From NCBI GenBank assembly GCA_963709075.1, contig CAVPUY010000009.1, positions 1 through 64,000 on the forward strand: a stretch of DNA of 64,000 bases. Reading direction: 5' to 3'. The position numbers and the translations under genes are program-made. The notes beneath the pieces are model-generated. The model searched no databases and was not told where the DNA came from. It saw only the letters and a program-made list of their open reading frames with translations. Source of the DNA: Palsa-506 sp963709075 (lineage in GTDB: Bacteria; Actinomycetota; Actinomycetes; Streptosporangiales; Streptosporangiaceae). Below, in pieces: positions 17,850-27,355 of the stretch (its first letter is position 1; every line of letters begins with the position of its first letter).

Positions 17850-18183
17850 TCGTCAGGTTCATCGGCGAGAACAAGGACAGGTACGGGGTCGAGCCGATGT
17901 GCGCCCAGCTCGCCGGGCTGGGCTGCGCATTTGCCCCGTCCACGTATTACGACGCCCGCCGGCGGCCGCGGTCGCGGCGCGCTATCGCCGACGAGTATCT
18001 CATGGAGCTCATCCAGAAAACTTATGACGAGAATTACTCGTGTTATGGCGCGCGGAAGATCTGGCTGGCGCTGCGCCAGGATGATCACGACGTGGCCCGC
18101 TGCACCGTCGAGAGGCTCATGCGCGTCCTGGGCCTGCGGGGCACGTCCCGGGGCAAGGTCAAGCGCACGACGGTCGCTGACCC
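17846..18183 (+). pseudogene. IS3-family transposase orfB, 5' part
   Basis: From GTG 17846 the frame encodes IVRFIGENKDRYGVEPMCAQ, HTH_21-like YSCYGARKIWLALRQDDHDV and VERLMRVLGLRGTSRGKVKR, then TVADP, where the IS4 element enters. The frame resumes at 19751 after the second copy of the target duplication. Joined, the protein reads TVADPAAPRAEDLVGRNF with no loss. Confidence 0.9.
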
Positions 18184-19750
18184 AATGCCACTTAGCTTAA
18201 GTTGATCATGACTGGGTGTGGCTGGAGGTTGACGAGCTGGATCGTGGGCGGGCCGTGGTGGCGGGTGCCGGTGTCGCGGGGTTTCCTGACCGGATAGGAG
18301 TTATGGCGGGCCCGCCGGACAACGCGGGGGCAGGAGCGGTGCCGCCGCAGGGGGTTGAGGTTGCGCGGGCTGGTGATGTCGGCCATGACGGCGGCGAGTA
18401 ACTGTTCCTGCTGGTCAGGGGGGAAAGGCCGGGCCTGCGGCCCGGCGGCGGATGATGCGTACGGTGCGCAGGAATTTCACCCGGTCGGGGTCGATGTCAG
18501 CCTCGGTGGCGGCCCGGCAGATCAGGGCCGAGATGGCGTAATGGGTGAGCAGGTAGCCGTAGATTTCCTGACGGACCATGTCCGGGCTCTTGGACCGCAG
18601 TACCTTCCCGGGTCCGCGCAGGCAGGTCTTGAGCTGGTCGTTACCGGTTTCCTCTTCCCACCGCTGGCAGTAGGCCAGGGCCAATTCGCGGGCGGTGGCG
18701 TCTGCGGGGTCGGTGATGGTGGTGATCAGGGCGATCAGCTCGCCGCTGCCGTCGCCGTCGCGGTCGGGGATCTCGTACTCGATGACCCGCACCCGCGTGG
18801 CCTGGCCAGGGCCGAGGTGCTCGCCAGCGCGGGCGGCGGCGATCAGCTTGTTCCGGGCCTTGTCGTGGATGGCGGGCCTGACCACGATCGATGTATAGGA
18901 ACCATCGGGCAGCAGTTCCAGCACCGGCAGCCTCAGGTCCGATTTCACCCGCCACAACAGCGCGGCGCCGGTAGCGGCGGCGGCCTGCCAGTCCGCCCAG
19001 TTATAGAAGCCGCGGTCAGCGATCAGCAGCCAGTTCTCCTCCAGCCGGGGGAACAGGCGGCGGGCCAGGGCCTGCTCGCTGCTGCCTTTCCCGCCGATGG
19101 GGCCCATCTGCGCGGCGATCTTCGCGTGCGAACAGCACTCGCCGATGGTCACTACCCGGACCTTCGGGAACGCTGAACGGCTGCTCTCCCCGGACGCGTA
19201 TCCGAACGCGGCGGCGTTGGCGGGAGTATCGGGAACGTCCAGCTCGAAGCCGTCGATGGCCATCAGCCGCCAGCCCCGCAGGAACGCGCCGCGGGCCAGC
19301 AGCCCGGCGACCGGCTCCGCGACCCGGTCATAAAGCAGTTCGAGCGGCTCGGGTCCCAGCCTCTGCCGGGCCTGGGTGATCCCGCCCGAGGTCGGCACGC
19401 CCCACGAGTCGTCCCAGCATCCCCACGAGACCAGGGTCTCGCTCAGCCGGGCAGCGACCTCCTCATAGTCCTCCTCGGCGAACAGCGCCATCGCCATCGC
19501 GAAATACACCATGACATGCGGCGGCAGCTTCCCGTCCGAGCGCTTCGCGGCCTTGCCCGCTGCCGTGACCGCCTCATCGACGGCATCCCGGGGGACCGAG
19601 GAGGCCAGCACCCCGAGCGAGATCCAGTCCGTCAGACGGCCACCAGCGGCCACCACGCCATTGTGCGTCATGACCCGCGATCATGCCGCCCCGTCGGCAG
19701 GCAGCAGCCCTTACGCCCAGAAACAAGATCAAACTAGGCTAAGTGGCATT
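18184..19750 (-). mobile_element. IS4-family element nested in IS3 orfB
   Basis: Left terminus AATGCCACTTAGCTTAAGTT (18184-18207 with the following GATC) and the complement of the right terminus AATGCCACTTAGCCTAGTTT (19750 backwards to 19727) form 24-bp inverted repeats with four mismatches. Both sides carry GGTCGCTGACCC (18172-18183 and 19751-19762), a 12-bp target duplication, inside the 10-13 bp range known for IS4. The element is 1,567 bp and has one transposase gene on the minus strand. Confidence 0.93.
18415..19671 (-). CDS. IS4-family transposase, C-terminus shifted out of frame
   Basis: MTHNGVVAAGGRLTDWISLG begins a DDE transposase with LMAIDGFELDVPDT (first Asp), LLIADRGFYNW (second Asp) and CQRWEEETGNDQLK (Glu). 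The frame ends FPP* at a run of six C (about 18416-18421). If one C is removed, reading continues DQQEQLLAAVMADITSPRNL to QPHPVMINLS and stops at 18192, eight bases inside the terminal repeat. The intact protein would therefore be about 492 residues, and this copy makes 418. All three catalytic residues are present. Confidence 0.9.
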   Translation of the reverse strand: MTHNGVVAAGGRLTDWISLGVLASSVPRDAVDEAVTAAGKAAKRSDGKLPPHVMVYFAMAMALFAEEDYEEVAARLSETLVSWGCWDDSWGVPTSGGITQARQRLGPEPLELLYDRVAEPVAGLLARGAFLRGWRLMAIDGFELDVPDTPANAAAFGYASGESSRSAFPKVRVVTIGECCSHAKIAAQMGPIGGKGSSEQALARRLFPRLEENWLLIADRGFYNWADWQAAAATGAALLWRVKSDLRLPVLELLPDGSYTSIVVRPAIHDKARNKLIAAARAGEHLGPGQATRVRVIEYEIPDRDGDGSGELIALITTITDPADATARELALAYCQRWEEETGNDQLKTCLRGPGKVLRSKSPDMVRQEIYGYLLTHYAISALICRAATEADIDPDRVKFLRTVRIIRRRAAGPAFPP

Positions 19751-19762
19751 GGTCGCTGACCC

Positions 19763-20339
19763 GGCCGCGCCCAGGGCGGAAGACCTGGTCGGGCGCAACT
19801 TCGCCCCGCCGGCCCCGAACCTGCTGTGGGTCGCGGACTTTACGTACATATCCACGCTGGCCGGCTGGGTGTATGTCGCTTTCGTCATTGACGCTTACGC
19901 GCGGCGCATTCTCGGCTGGAAAGCATCGTCGTCGATGACGGCCGAACTGGTACTCGCCGCGGTCGACCAGGCCATATTCACACGGAAACGCCAGGGAGTC
20001 AATAACTTCGACAGGATTATACATCATAATGACGCCGGCAGTCAGTATACGTCGCTGCGGTTCACTCAGCGGCTCGCCGAGGAAGGAATAAAGCCGTCGA
20101 TCGGGATAGTTGGCGATGCTCACGATAATTCTCTCGCCGAATCCATCAACGGCCTCTACAAGACCGAGCTGATCAAACCCGGGCGGCCGTGGCGGGGCGT
20201 CGATCACGTGTCCGCTGCCACTGCTGACTATATCGACTGGTTCAACAACCGTCGCCTCTACGAGTACTGCGGAGATATGCCGCCGGCGAAACTCGAGGAG
20301 ATTTACTATCGCACTCTTGGATCAAATGGAGTAGAATAG
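19763..20339 (+). pseudogene. IS3-family transposase orfB, 3' part (DDE domain)
   Basis: After the IS4 element the frame reads AAPRAEDLVGRNFAPPAPNL, then LLWVADFTYIST (first Asp), HHNDAGSQYTS (second Asp), SLAESINGLYKTELI (Glu) and a stop. It is the complete integrase core of the interrupted orfB. It is separated from its start by 1.58 kb and so is not expressed as a whole. Confidence 0.9.
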
Positions 20340-20467
20340 CTTCCATCAAAGGCAAGTCTACGGGCTAGCCGGGGTGACTCAATCTGCCCGCATTCAGCGG
20401 CCAAGGGCAGTGTTGCGTTGCGCCATCCCTGTGCGCGTAAGGGCATGATCACTCGAATGCGCGATGG

Positions 20468-20810
20468 TCATATGGTGATTGCCAGGTCGTCGAAGGCGAT
20501 GCGGAGCCAGTGGCGTTCGGGGACGTCGGTGGCGATGTCGTAGTGGCCGCGGCGCAGGTTCTGCATGAAGGCGTGACCTGCGGCGAGGGTCTGAGCTGAT
20601 CGGTGACGTTTCAGGCCGCGCATGGGCCGGAGCCGGGCGGCGCAGCGCCGCCCGCAGCGCGGTGCCGGCGTGGCCCGGCGGGGCGGACGCAGCGCTGGCC
20701 GCGCTGGCGGACAATAACGCACCTGCGCTAAGCAGGGCGCTGGCGGCCGGGGCAGTGGTCAGCTTGCATCGGGTACTCCTGTGTGCGGTGCGCGGGACGG
20801 CAGATCTCAT
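20468..20810 (-). pseudogene. small secreted protein with a frameshift
   Basis: ATG 20810 has a good ribosome binding site (GAGGAGCTGAC before it). The first frame gives MRSAVPRTAHRSTRCKLTTA, then a signal-like hydrophobic core (PAASALLSAGALLSASAASA). Near 20595 the sense moves to another frame that reads TLAAGHAFMQNLRRGHYDIA, TDVPERHWLRIAFDDLAITI and stop. With one base corrected it would be an exported protein of about 113 residues. Family unknown. It lies between the IS3 element and the membrane operon. Confidence 0.5.
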
Positions 20811-21010
20811 GTCAGCTCCTCGGGTCTGATGCGGGCGGCGGGACCGGTGACATTCAGTGACGGGTCCCTCTGATCCGGGCTGCGGTGCCGTTGAGGGGTG
20901 CGGGCGGGTTCCGCGGCAGGCTGCATGTTGCGTGCAGCCGGGGGGGGGGGCTGCCTGCCAGATCCGGGCCGCCAGCAGGATCGTCGCGACCGCCCGCTGG
21001 CCGCCGGGCG

Positions 21011-23473
21011 TCATATGTAGTCTCGCTTTTGCAGGATCCGCAGGCAGATCCATCCGGGTAGGACGGGCAGCCAGTAGGTGGCGAGCCGGTAGGCGAGGAC
21101 TGCTGATACGGCGGGCCCGGGGGCGATGCCGACGCCGGTCAGGCCGGCCACGAGGGCGGCTTCGATGGCGCCCAGGCCGCCGGGGGTGGGGGAGGCGGCG
21201 GCGATGAGCGCGGCGCCGAGGTAGACCGCGCCGATCTCGGTGATCCCGGCTCCGCCGCCGAAGGCCTGCACCGAGGCGGCCAGGCCGCCGATGTAGGCCA
21301 GCGTGATCAGCGCCGAGCCGCCGGCCAGCAGGATCAGCTTGACCGGGCTGGCCGCCACGGTCCGCAGGCTGACGGCGGCGGATCGCAGGCCGGGCAGCAG
21401 CCGGGTCGCGGCGAACCGCCTGCCGCGGCGGGTAGCCAGCACGATTCCGACCAGCGCGGCCGCGATGGCCAGGAGCAGCAGCAGCTTGCTGGCCGGCGGC
21501 AGCTTGAAAGCCTGGGCCAGCCGGTGCCCGGCCAGGGTGAAGAAGATGACCAGCAGGATCAGGTGCGCGACGGCACCCATCAGGGCGTTGACGCCGACGG
21601 CGGCCACGCCGGCGCTGGGGGGGACGCCGTTCTTCTGCAGGAACCGGGCGTTCAGGGCCATGCCGCCGACGTTGGCGGGGGAGACCCGGTTGACGAACGA
21701 TGAGGCGGCCTGGGTCAAGGTGGCGGGCCAGAACGGTACCGGGCCGGGTACGGCGCCGATCAGCGCGGCGGCGCTGGCCAGGTAGGTCAGGGCCGACGCC
21801 GCGATGATGACCGGCAGCCAGGCCCAGTGCGCCGACTGCAGGGCGTGCCAGCTGCTGCTCACCTGCGCTAGCTGCGGCAGGATGAAATAGAAGGCGCCGG
21901 CCGCGGCAGCGATGGCCAGCAGGGTACGGGGCCGGACCCGCTGCAGGCGGGCCAGCGGCTGCCCGCCCGGCCCGCTGGCCGCGGCGGCGGCGGACCTGGT
22001 CTCCTTCAGCAGGCCATCATGGCGGGCGATGGCGTGCCGGGTGGCAGCCGACAGGGCCAGCGGCTGCAGCAACGGCACCGCGGCCGCGAGCGCCTCGGCG
22101 CCGATGACCGCGGCGGCGCTGGACACGGCCCGGTCCGGGTCGGCCAGGATGGCCAGCGAGGCCAGCAGCTCGGCCAGGTCAAGGTCCTGCTGCCGCTGCG
22201 TGGCGGCCAGCTCGGAGAAGCTGAAGTCGGTCAGCCACGGCATCGCGTCGCCGTCGACCATCACGTTGGCCGCCCGCAGGGAACGGTGCGCGATCCCGGC
22301 GCGGTGCAGCCGGTCCACCTCGGCCCACAGCCGCCGCAGGAGACCGTCGCTGATCTGCTGCGCCGGGAGCAGTCCGAGCGAGCTGCCGTCCACCCGGTCC
22401 ATGACCAGCAGCGCGGTCCCGCTGCCCGCCTTGATCACCCGGTCAACCCGGGGGACGCGGACGCCGGCCCGCTCGGCCATCGCGCCGATGAGGGCCTGGT
22501 GCTCGACCGCCCGGATGACCGAGGCCGCGGGCCACGTGTCGCCGACGTTGCGCAGCCGGGCATACCGGTAGGCCCGGTAGAGCAGGTCGGCGTCCCGCTG
22601 ATCTGCGCCGAGGGCCTTGATGAACAGCCGCCGCCCGTCATCGGTGACGGCCACGAACGGCCGGGAGCCCTTCGCCTCGACGCCCGCCCGGTCGACGGAG
22701 GCTACCGGTAGCCCGGCGGACCGCAGCGCGGCCGCGATCCCGCCGGGTCCGATCCGGCGGTCGGGCACGCCGAAGGCCACCAGCACGCCGGCGCCGACGG
22801 TCACCCCGGCGGCGAGCGCGAGTATCAGTTCGGCCGGCAAAACGGTGCCAGTGATCAGCCGGGCCACGGCTGCGGCGGCCAGCGTGATCCATGCTGTCCG
22901 GCGCCAGGGACGGCTCAGCCACGGAGCCGCGGCCACGGCAACCGCCGCCGCGGCAGCGAGCAGCGCCGGACCGGGGAACGCCGCGCTGGCCAGCCACGAG
23001 CTGTGCCCGGCAGCGGCTGTCACCGCGGGCGGGTGCTGGTCGCCGGCCAGGAACAAGATGCCCGCCAGCGCGGCGCCTGCCGCGGCCGCACCGGCCGCCA
23101 GGCCGGCCAGCAGCCGGAACCGGCGGTGGCGCAGAGCGGCGGCGGCGATCCCGGCGGCCGCGACGACGAAGGTCACCTGCATCAGGCCGGTCAGCAGCCG
23201 TCCGGGGGGGCCGGATCCGGGCCAGGTCACGGCGGAAGCGCTGGGACTGAGCAGCAGGCGGTGCGCCACCGCGACTGCTGCGAGCGTCCCGGTCAGCACC
23301 ACTGCGCTGACGATGAGGCGGATGACGTCGCCCGGATGACGGTACCGGGACGCCGGCAGGAACCGCCTGGTCTGCTGCGTGACCGGTTCCGTGGCGCCGG
23401 GCCGCTCATCGATGGCCGTCAGATCCTGGCCTGGATGGGTTTTTCCGCCCTGATGGGCCTGGTCCGGGTTCAT
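21011..23473 (-). CDS. membrane protein: TM bundle, kinase-like domain, UPF0104 flippase-like domain
   Basis: The protein has 820 residues in three parts. About 1-240 is an N-terminal membrane bundle. About 250-470 is a kinase-like domain with RRLFIKALGADQRDADLLYR (candidate Lys), LLVMDRVDGSSL, IAHRSLRAANVMV in place of HRD...N, and LTDFSFSE in place of DFG. About 500-820 is a second bundle of the lysylphosphatidylglycerol-synthase/UPF0104 type (FVNRVSPANVGGMALNARFL, SPTPGGLGAIEAALVAGLTG). The missing catalytic Asp in HRS suggests a pseudokinase or an atypical kinase. ATG 23473 overlaps the PAP2 stop as ATGA, making it the third gene of the operon. It probably moves or senses a lipid-linked substrate. 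Confidence 0.85.
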   Translation of the reverse strand: MNPDQAHQGGKTHPGQDLTAIDERPGATEPVTQQTRRFLPASRYRHPGDVIRLIVSAVVLTGTLAAVAVAHRLLLSPSASAVTWPGSGPPGRLLTGLMQVTFVVAAAGIAAAALRHRRFRLLAGLAAGAAAAGAALAGILFLAGDQHPPAVTAAAGHSSWLASAAFPGPALLAAAAAVAVAAAPWLSRPWRRTAWITLAAAAVARLITGTVLPAELILALAAGVTVGAGVLVAFGVPDRRIGPGGIAAALRSAGLPVASVDRAGVEAKGSRPFVAVTDDGRRLFIKALGADQRDADLLYRAYRYARLRNVGDTWPAASVIRAVEHQALIGAMAERAGVRVPRVDRVIKAGSGTALLVMDRVDGSSLGLLPAQQISDGLLRRLWAEVDRLHRAGIAHRSLRAANVMVDGDAMPWLTDFSFSELAATQRQQDLDLAELLASLAILADPDRAVSSAAAVIGAEALAAAVPLLQPLALSAATRHAIARHDGLLKETRSAAAAASGPGGQPLARLQRVRPRTLLAIAAAAGAFYFILPQLAQVSSSWHALQSAHWAWLPVIIAASALTYLASAAALIGAVPGPVPFWPATLTQAASSFVNRVSPANVGGMALNARFLQKNGVPPSAGVAAVGVNALMGAVAHLILLVIFFTLAGHRLAQAFKLPPASKLLLLLAIAAALVGIVLATRRGRRFAATRLLPGLRSAAVSLRTVAASPVKLILLAGGSALITLAYIGGLAASVQAFGGGAGITEIGAVYLGAALIAAASPTPGGLGAIEAALVAGLTGVGIAPGPAVSAVLAYRLATYWLPVLPGWICLRILQKRDYI

Positions 23474-24216
23474 GCCGGCCTCCGTCCCCGTTCCGCAGGT
23501 TCCGGCGGGGGGACGCCAGCCGGGCGCTGCGCCCCGGCCGGCTGCTGCCGCCCGTGCTGCCGCTGGAGCAGGCCCGCGATCAGGGCGGCCAGCAGGGCGC
23601 AGGATGTCCCGAGGAGGATCCCGGCGGTGGCGTCGGACAGCCAGTGGGCACCCAGGTAGGCGCGGGACAGGCCCATCAGGATCGAGAACGCCACTGCGGC
23701 CGCGCCCCACAAGGCGCGCCGCCTGCCTGCCGGAACCAGGGCGATGACCGCCGCCACGACGGTGACCGACGCAGCGACCGCGTGGCCCGACGGGAACGAC
23801 GCACCGCTCGTCGCGACCAGCGACCCGGGCGGCCTGGCCCGGTCGTAGATCCCTTTCAGCAAGCCGATCAGGACCTCCGACATCACCACCGCTGCGAGGA
23901 AGGCGGCCAGATGCCACCACCGGCGCCGCCACGCCAGGAACCCGGCCAGGGCGATCCGCACCGGCAGCGTGACGTACACCAGCCCGAGGACGTTGAAGAC
24001 CTTGGCGACCGCCGTCAGCGGCGGCGCCCGACCGGAGATCATCAGCCGCAGCCACGCGTCGTCCAGCCGCTGGACGCGGGCCAGCGTGCCGTGGCCGGCG
24101 ACCAGGGCGAACACGATGGCGGTCAGCGCCAGCACCGCGGCGGTCACGACGGTGGCCAGCCGGGGGCTGGCCAGCAGCGCCTCCTCATCCCGCCGGGCCG
24201 GGGCCGGCCGCGTCAT
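23470..24216 (-). CDS. PAP2-family membrane phosphatase
   Basis: The protein has 248 residues and about six membrane helices. All three phosphatidic-acid-phosphatase signatures are intact: KGIYDRARPP, SFPSGHAVA and SRAYLGAHWLSD. It should dephosphorylate a membrane lipid phosphate or pyrophosphate on the outer face. ATG 24216 overlaps the preceding gene's stop as ATGA, and its own stop overlaps the next gene in the same way, so the three genes are tightly coupled. The C-terminal 35 residues are a basic, Pro-rich cytoplasmic tail. Confidence 0.9.
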   Translation of the reverse strand: MTRPAPARRDEEALLASPRLATVVTAAVLALTAIVFALVAGHGTLARVQRLDDAWLRLMISGRAPPLTAVAKVFNVLGLVYVTLPVRIALAGFLAWRRRWWHLAAFLAAVVMSEVLIGLLKGIYDRARPPGSLVATSGASFPSGHAVAASVTVVAAVIALVPAGRRRALWGAAAVAFSILMGLSRAYLGAHWLSDATAGILLGTSCALLAALIAGLLQRQHGRQQPAGAQRPAGVPPPEPAERGRRPA

Positions 24217-26436
24217 CCCGGGCATGCGGCACCCCGCCCGCACAAGGCAAGGCCCTCGGTGCGCCGGACGTAGCCGACCAAGTCCGACCGCGGCACGAAC
24301 GCCAGCGCGCGGCCGGCAGCGGCGGCCAGAACCGGGGACGCACCTCGCGCGAAGGCGAACTGGTAGGTCACGCAGCCGCCAGGAAAGGTGTAGTAGCGAA
24401 CGTCGGAATACTGCGGGACCAGGCTCGCCGGGCGCTCGAACAGGCGCGTGCCGGGCTGGCCGGAGGGGATCTGCCGGGCGCCCGAGGCGTCGCAGGCGGC
24501 GGTCAGGGTGATCGTCACCGCCGTCGGCCCCGCTTGATCGGAGTCCAGCCAGAAGGTGGCCTTTCGGCTGGCGATCTCGGCGCCGGCCGGGGTCCAGCCC
24601 GGCGGGAGCGCGGCGATGCAGGGCAGGAACGCTGCCGAGGGAACCGCCTGGGCCGCCAGGATCATCGCATGGCCGGTGCCGCAGCCGGGCGCGCGCACAC
24701 CCGGGGGGCCGGATGGGAGCAGCAGGGCGGCGCTGAAGAGGGCGGGCACGGCGAAGATCGCGAGCATTCCCGCGGCCAGGCCCACCCGCCGGGCGCTCCA
24801 GCGCTGCAGCACGATCGGCCGCCGCTGCGGGGCGAGCTTGCGGAACTCGGCGAGCACGTCGCGAGGGTCTCGTTTCATGAAGGCGCGCAGCTGCGTCGGG
24901 CTGGCCACCCCCCGGGTGGCGGCGAACGCCTCGGCGAGCTCGGCCTCGGTGAAATAGCGCAGCGCGCGCTGGTACACGCGGGCGGGGCCGGTGCGGACCG
25001 CCAGGACCAGCATCATGTTGCCCAGGTCGACCGCCTGCCGCCACGGCGACGGGCGCACCTGGACGAACATCACGTCGATCAGCAGCAGCTGCCCGCCGCG
25101 GACCATCAGGTTGCCCGGCTTGATGTCGCGGTGCGCGATCCCCGCGTCCCACAGCTGGCGGATCAGCTGCAGTCCCTGGTCGATCAGCTGATCACCGACG
25201 TCGGCGTCGCCGATTTCGGCGGCGCCGTCGAAGTACTCGGTGACCAGCAGGTACTCCCGCTCGGGGGTGATCTCCACGATGCCGTAGGGCCTGGCGACGC
25301 TGATCCCGATGTCCTGCAGCAGGCGCAGCGAATAGTCCTCGTACTCGGCCAGGCGGCGTACGGTCTGGAAGGGGTGCTCGTCCTCCAGAGAACCGTAGAG
25401 GATCGTCCGCCACAGCTTGTACCAGCGGTCGGCGCGGACGTGCCCCTTGGTGTAGAGCTTGGCGAACAGGTACTGCTGCGGGTTGCTGCGGCGCACCGCG
25501 CGCGTATTAGGGCCGACCCAGCCGTCGACCCGCAGCCGCAGCGGCGTGGACCCCGCAGAGGACTCCAAGCCGACCGGCGTGATGTCGGTCACGGCGAGCC
25601 CGAGCTGGTCGCGCATGCCCTGCCGGATCGCCTGGCCGCGCCGGCCGGTCACATCGACGTGCGCCGTGCGGCCGCGCCGGTAGGCGACCGGGAACACCTC
25701 GTTCGGGGTAAAGAAACGGAACGCGGTGACCGGGATCGCGACCCCGAGCGCCACAGCCAGCAGCAGGTCATCCACGTGATTGACCGCCAGGTACAGGCTG
25801 GCCAGGCAGAACACGGTCACGATGACCGCGCTGGCCGCCTTCACGTAAGAGCGGGGCCGTCCCGGCACGACCAGGCAGTAGGCGATGCCCATCAGGAAGA
25901 ACGCCAGGATCGCGGCCGCCAGCGCCGGCGCCGAGTACCCCGACCAGCTACCGATGATCGGCACGCCGTACGGGCGCGGCCGCAGCACCCCGTTGTTGAC
26001 CAGCAGCAGGGCGATCTCGAGGACGAACAGGCTGCACAAGAACACCAGCAGATGACGCCAGCGCCGGAACGCCATCGTCGCCGCGACCGCCGACAGGCCG
26101 ACCAGCGTGGCCCCCCAGCCGGAGCCGGCCGCCACGATCCCGTGGGCGATCCGGGTGAGCCACGGTGTCCGGGCCCGCGCGAAGAACCGGAGCACCACCG
26201 CGTTGACCTGATCATCGAGCCGCAGCGACGGCGCGCGCACCGAGACCACGATCGCGCTGGCCAGCACGACAACGACGGCGATCAGCCAGGCCGTAGTGGT
26301 GACGGAGACCGGGTGCGGCAGCGGCGGCGGCGCGCCGGTCGGGCGGCGCCGGGCGCCCCGCTGGCTGCACGGCCGGACCCGGCTCCAGGCCGGCGACGCC
26401 GTCCCGCGAGGTCACCGCCTCCGGTTTCTCGGTCAC
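24213..26436 (-). CDS. PAP2-like/kinase-like fusion membrane protein, probable N-terminal frameshift
   Basis: The main frame (24213-26267) begins with a PAP2-like bundle. NNGVLRPRPYG and LYLAVNHVDDLLLA are recognisable, but PSGH has become GYSAPAL. A kinase-like domain with intact IAHRDIKPGNLMV and LLLIDVMF follows, then a membrane segment and a C-terminal extracytoplasmic domain with CGTGHAM and GGCVTYQFAF. Upstream of 26267 the good sequence (HPVSVTTTAWLIAVVVV) has no start in frame. GTG 26436 with GGGAGG eight bases before it opens VTEKPEAVTSRDG in another frame, so one base is off between about 26330 and 26400. It is the first gene of the operon with PAP2 and the flippase-like protein. 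Confidence 0.75.
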
Positions 26437-26581
26437 CGCGCCGCGCCTCCCATCGATGTCTGCTCCCGCGCGCGCGGCCAGCTCCCGGCCGCCGCTGCCG
26501 CCAGGGCCAGCGGCGTCAGCGCCCGGCTGGCCTGTCCCAGGTCAGCGTGGCGGAGCCCGATCCGTCGCGACGCGGGCTGTG

Positions 26582-27355
26582 TTACCCGGTGGGGGGCGCG
26601 AACGGCGGTAGGTCCTGGCGGCATACAGCTCCCTTCGGCGGGAGGGCGCCGGTGCGGAAGTAGGCAGTCATGAAGGTGCTCGCGCAGCTGCTCGGGTTGA
26701 GGAATGCGGTGTGGCCGTAGCCGCGGACGATCAGCAGCCGGGCGTTGGCGAGCTGGCGGGTCATGGCGATGGCGTCGCGGAGCGGGAGGAACGGGTCGGT
26801 GGTGTTGCCGATCACCAGGATGGGGCTGGTGGGGGCGTTCCACGGGCCGCTATAGGTGTCCTGCCCGTGCACCGGCCAGGTGGCGCACGGCTCGTCAAGG
26901 CTCCACAGATACGGCAGGCCGATCACGCCGCCGCGGCGGAGCACGAGACGCTGCAGGCCGACGAAGGCACTCGCGGGTGGGCTCGGGGCCTCGTTGCAGG
27001 CGATCGAGTAATACTGCTCGAGTCCTGTGTAGGGCTGGGCGGCGGCCATCGCCGCGGCCGTCCGCATGCCCGGGCTGGCACCCGTGCTGGCGTTGCGCGC
27101 CATCCAGACTTGCTGAAGCAGCTCAGCGGCCTGGGACCAGCCCGGGAAGCTGCCGCCAGTCACCGGCGTGATGTAGACGTTTTCCAGGCGCACCAGCAAC
27201 GCGCCGGCGCGCTCAGCCGCCGTCAGTACACCGCTCTGGAGCGGCGGGAAGAGTTCAGGCGACTGCGTATATGGCGCGTTCAGGCACTGATACACCACCG
27301 CGGCGCCCTGGCAAGGAACTTCAGCCAAGGTCACGCCAGCGGGACCCTCAGGCAT
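26582..27355 (-). pseudogene. TAP-like alpha/beta hydrolase, C-terminal part
   Basis: The 257 residues match the second half of tripeptidyl-aminopeptidase-like hydrolases: LGGVIGL-type cap sequence, SGPWNAPTSPILVIGNTTDP with the catalytic Asp, and LIVRGYGHTAFLNPSSCA with the catalytic His. The first half, with signal peptide and GxSxG nucleophile, is absent. The frame simply opens at 27355 after unrelated sequence. Secretion and catalysis are not possible without it. Confidence 0.7.

Larger units (their letters stand above)
17475..20381 (+). mobile_element. IS3-family element, interrupted by an IS4 element
   Basis: The left end TGAATCCCCCCGGCGAGTCC (17475 on, 29 bases) and the complement of the right end TGAGTCACCCCGGCTAGCCC (20381 backwards) match at most positions. 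The element is flanked by ATC on both sides (17472-17474 and 20382-20384), a 3-bp target duplication typical of IS3. Without the nested element and its duplicated target it would be about 1,328 bp. It carries overlapping orfA and orfB. The nested insertion has inactivated orfB. Confidence 0.9.

Noticed and set aside
23554..26663. Very long plus-strand open frames (for example 24534-26663) opposite the membrane operon
   Set aside because: They are Arg/Gly/His-rich shadows of the minus-strand genes. The minus strand carries the clear PAP2 and kinase motifs.
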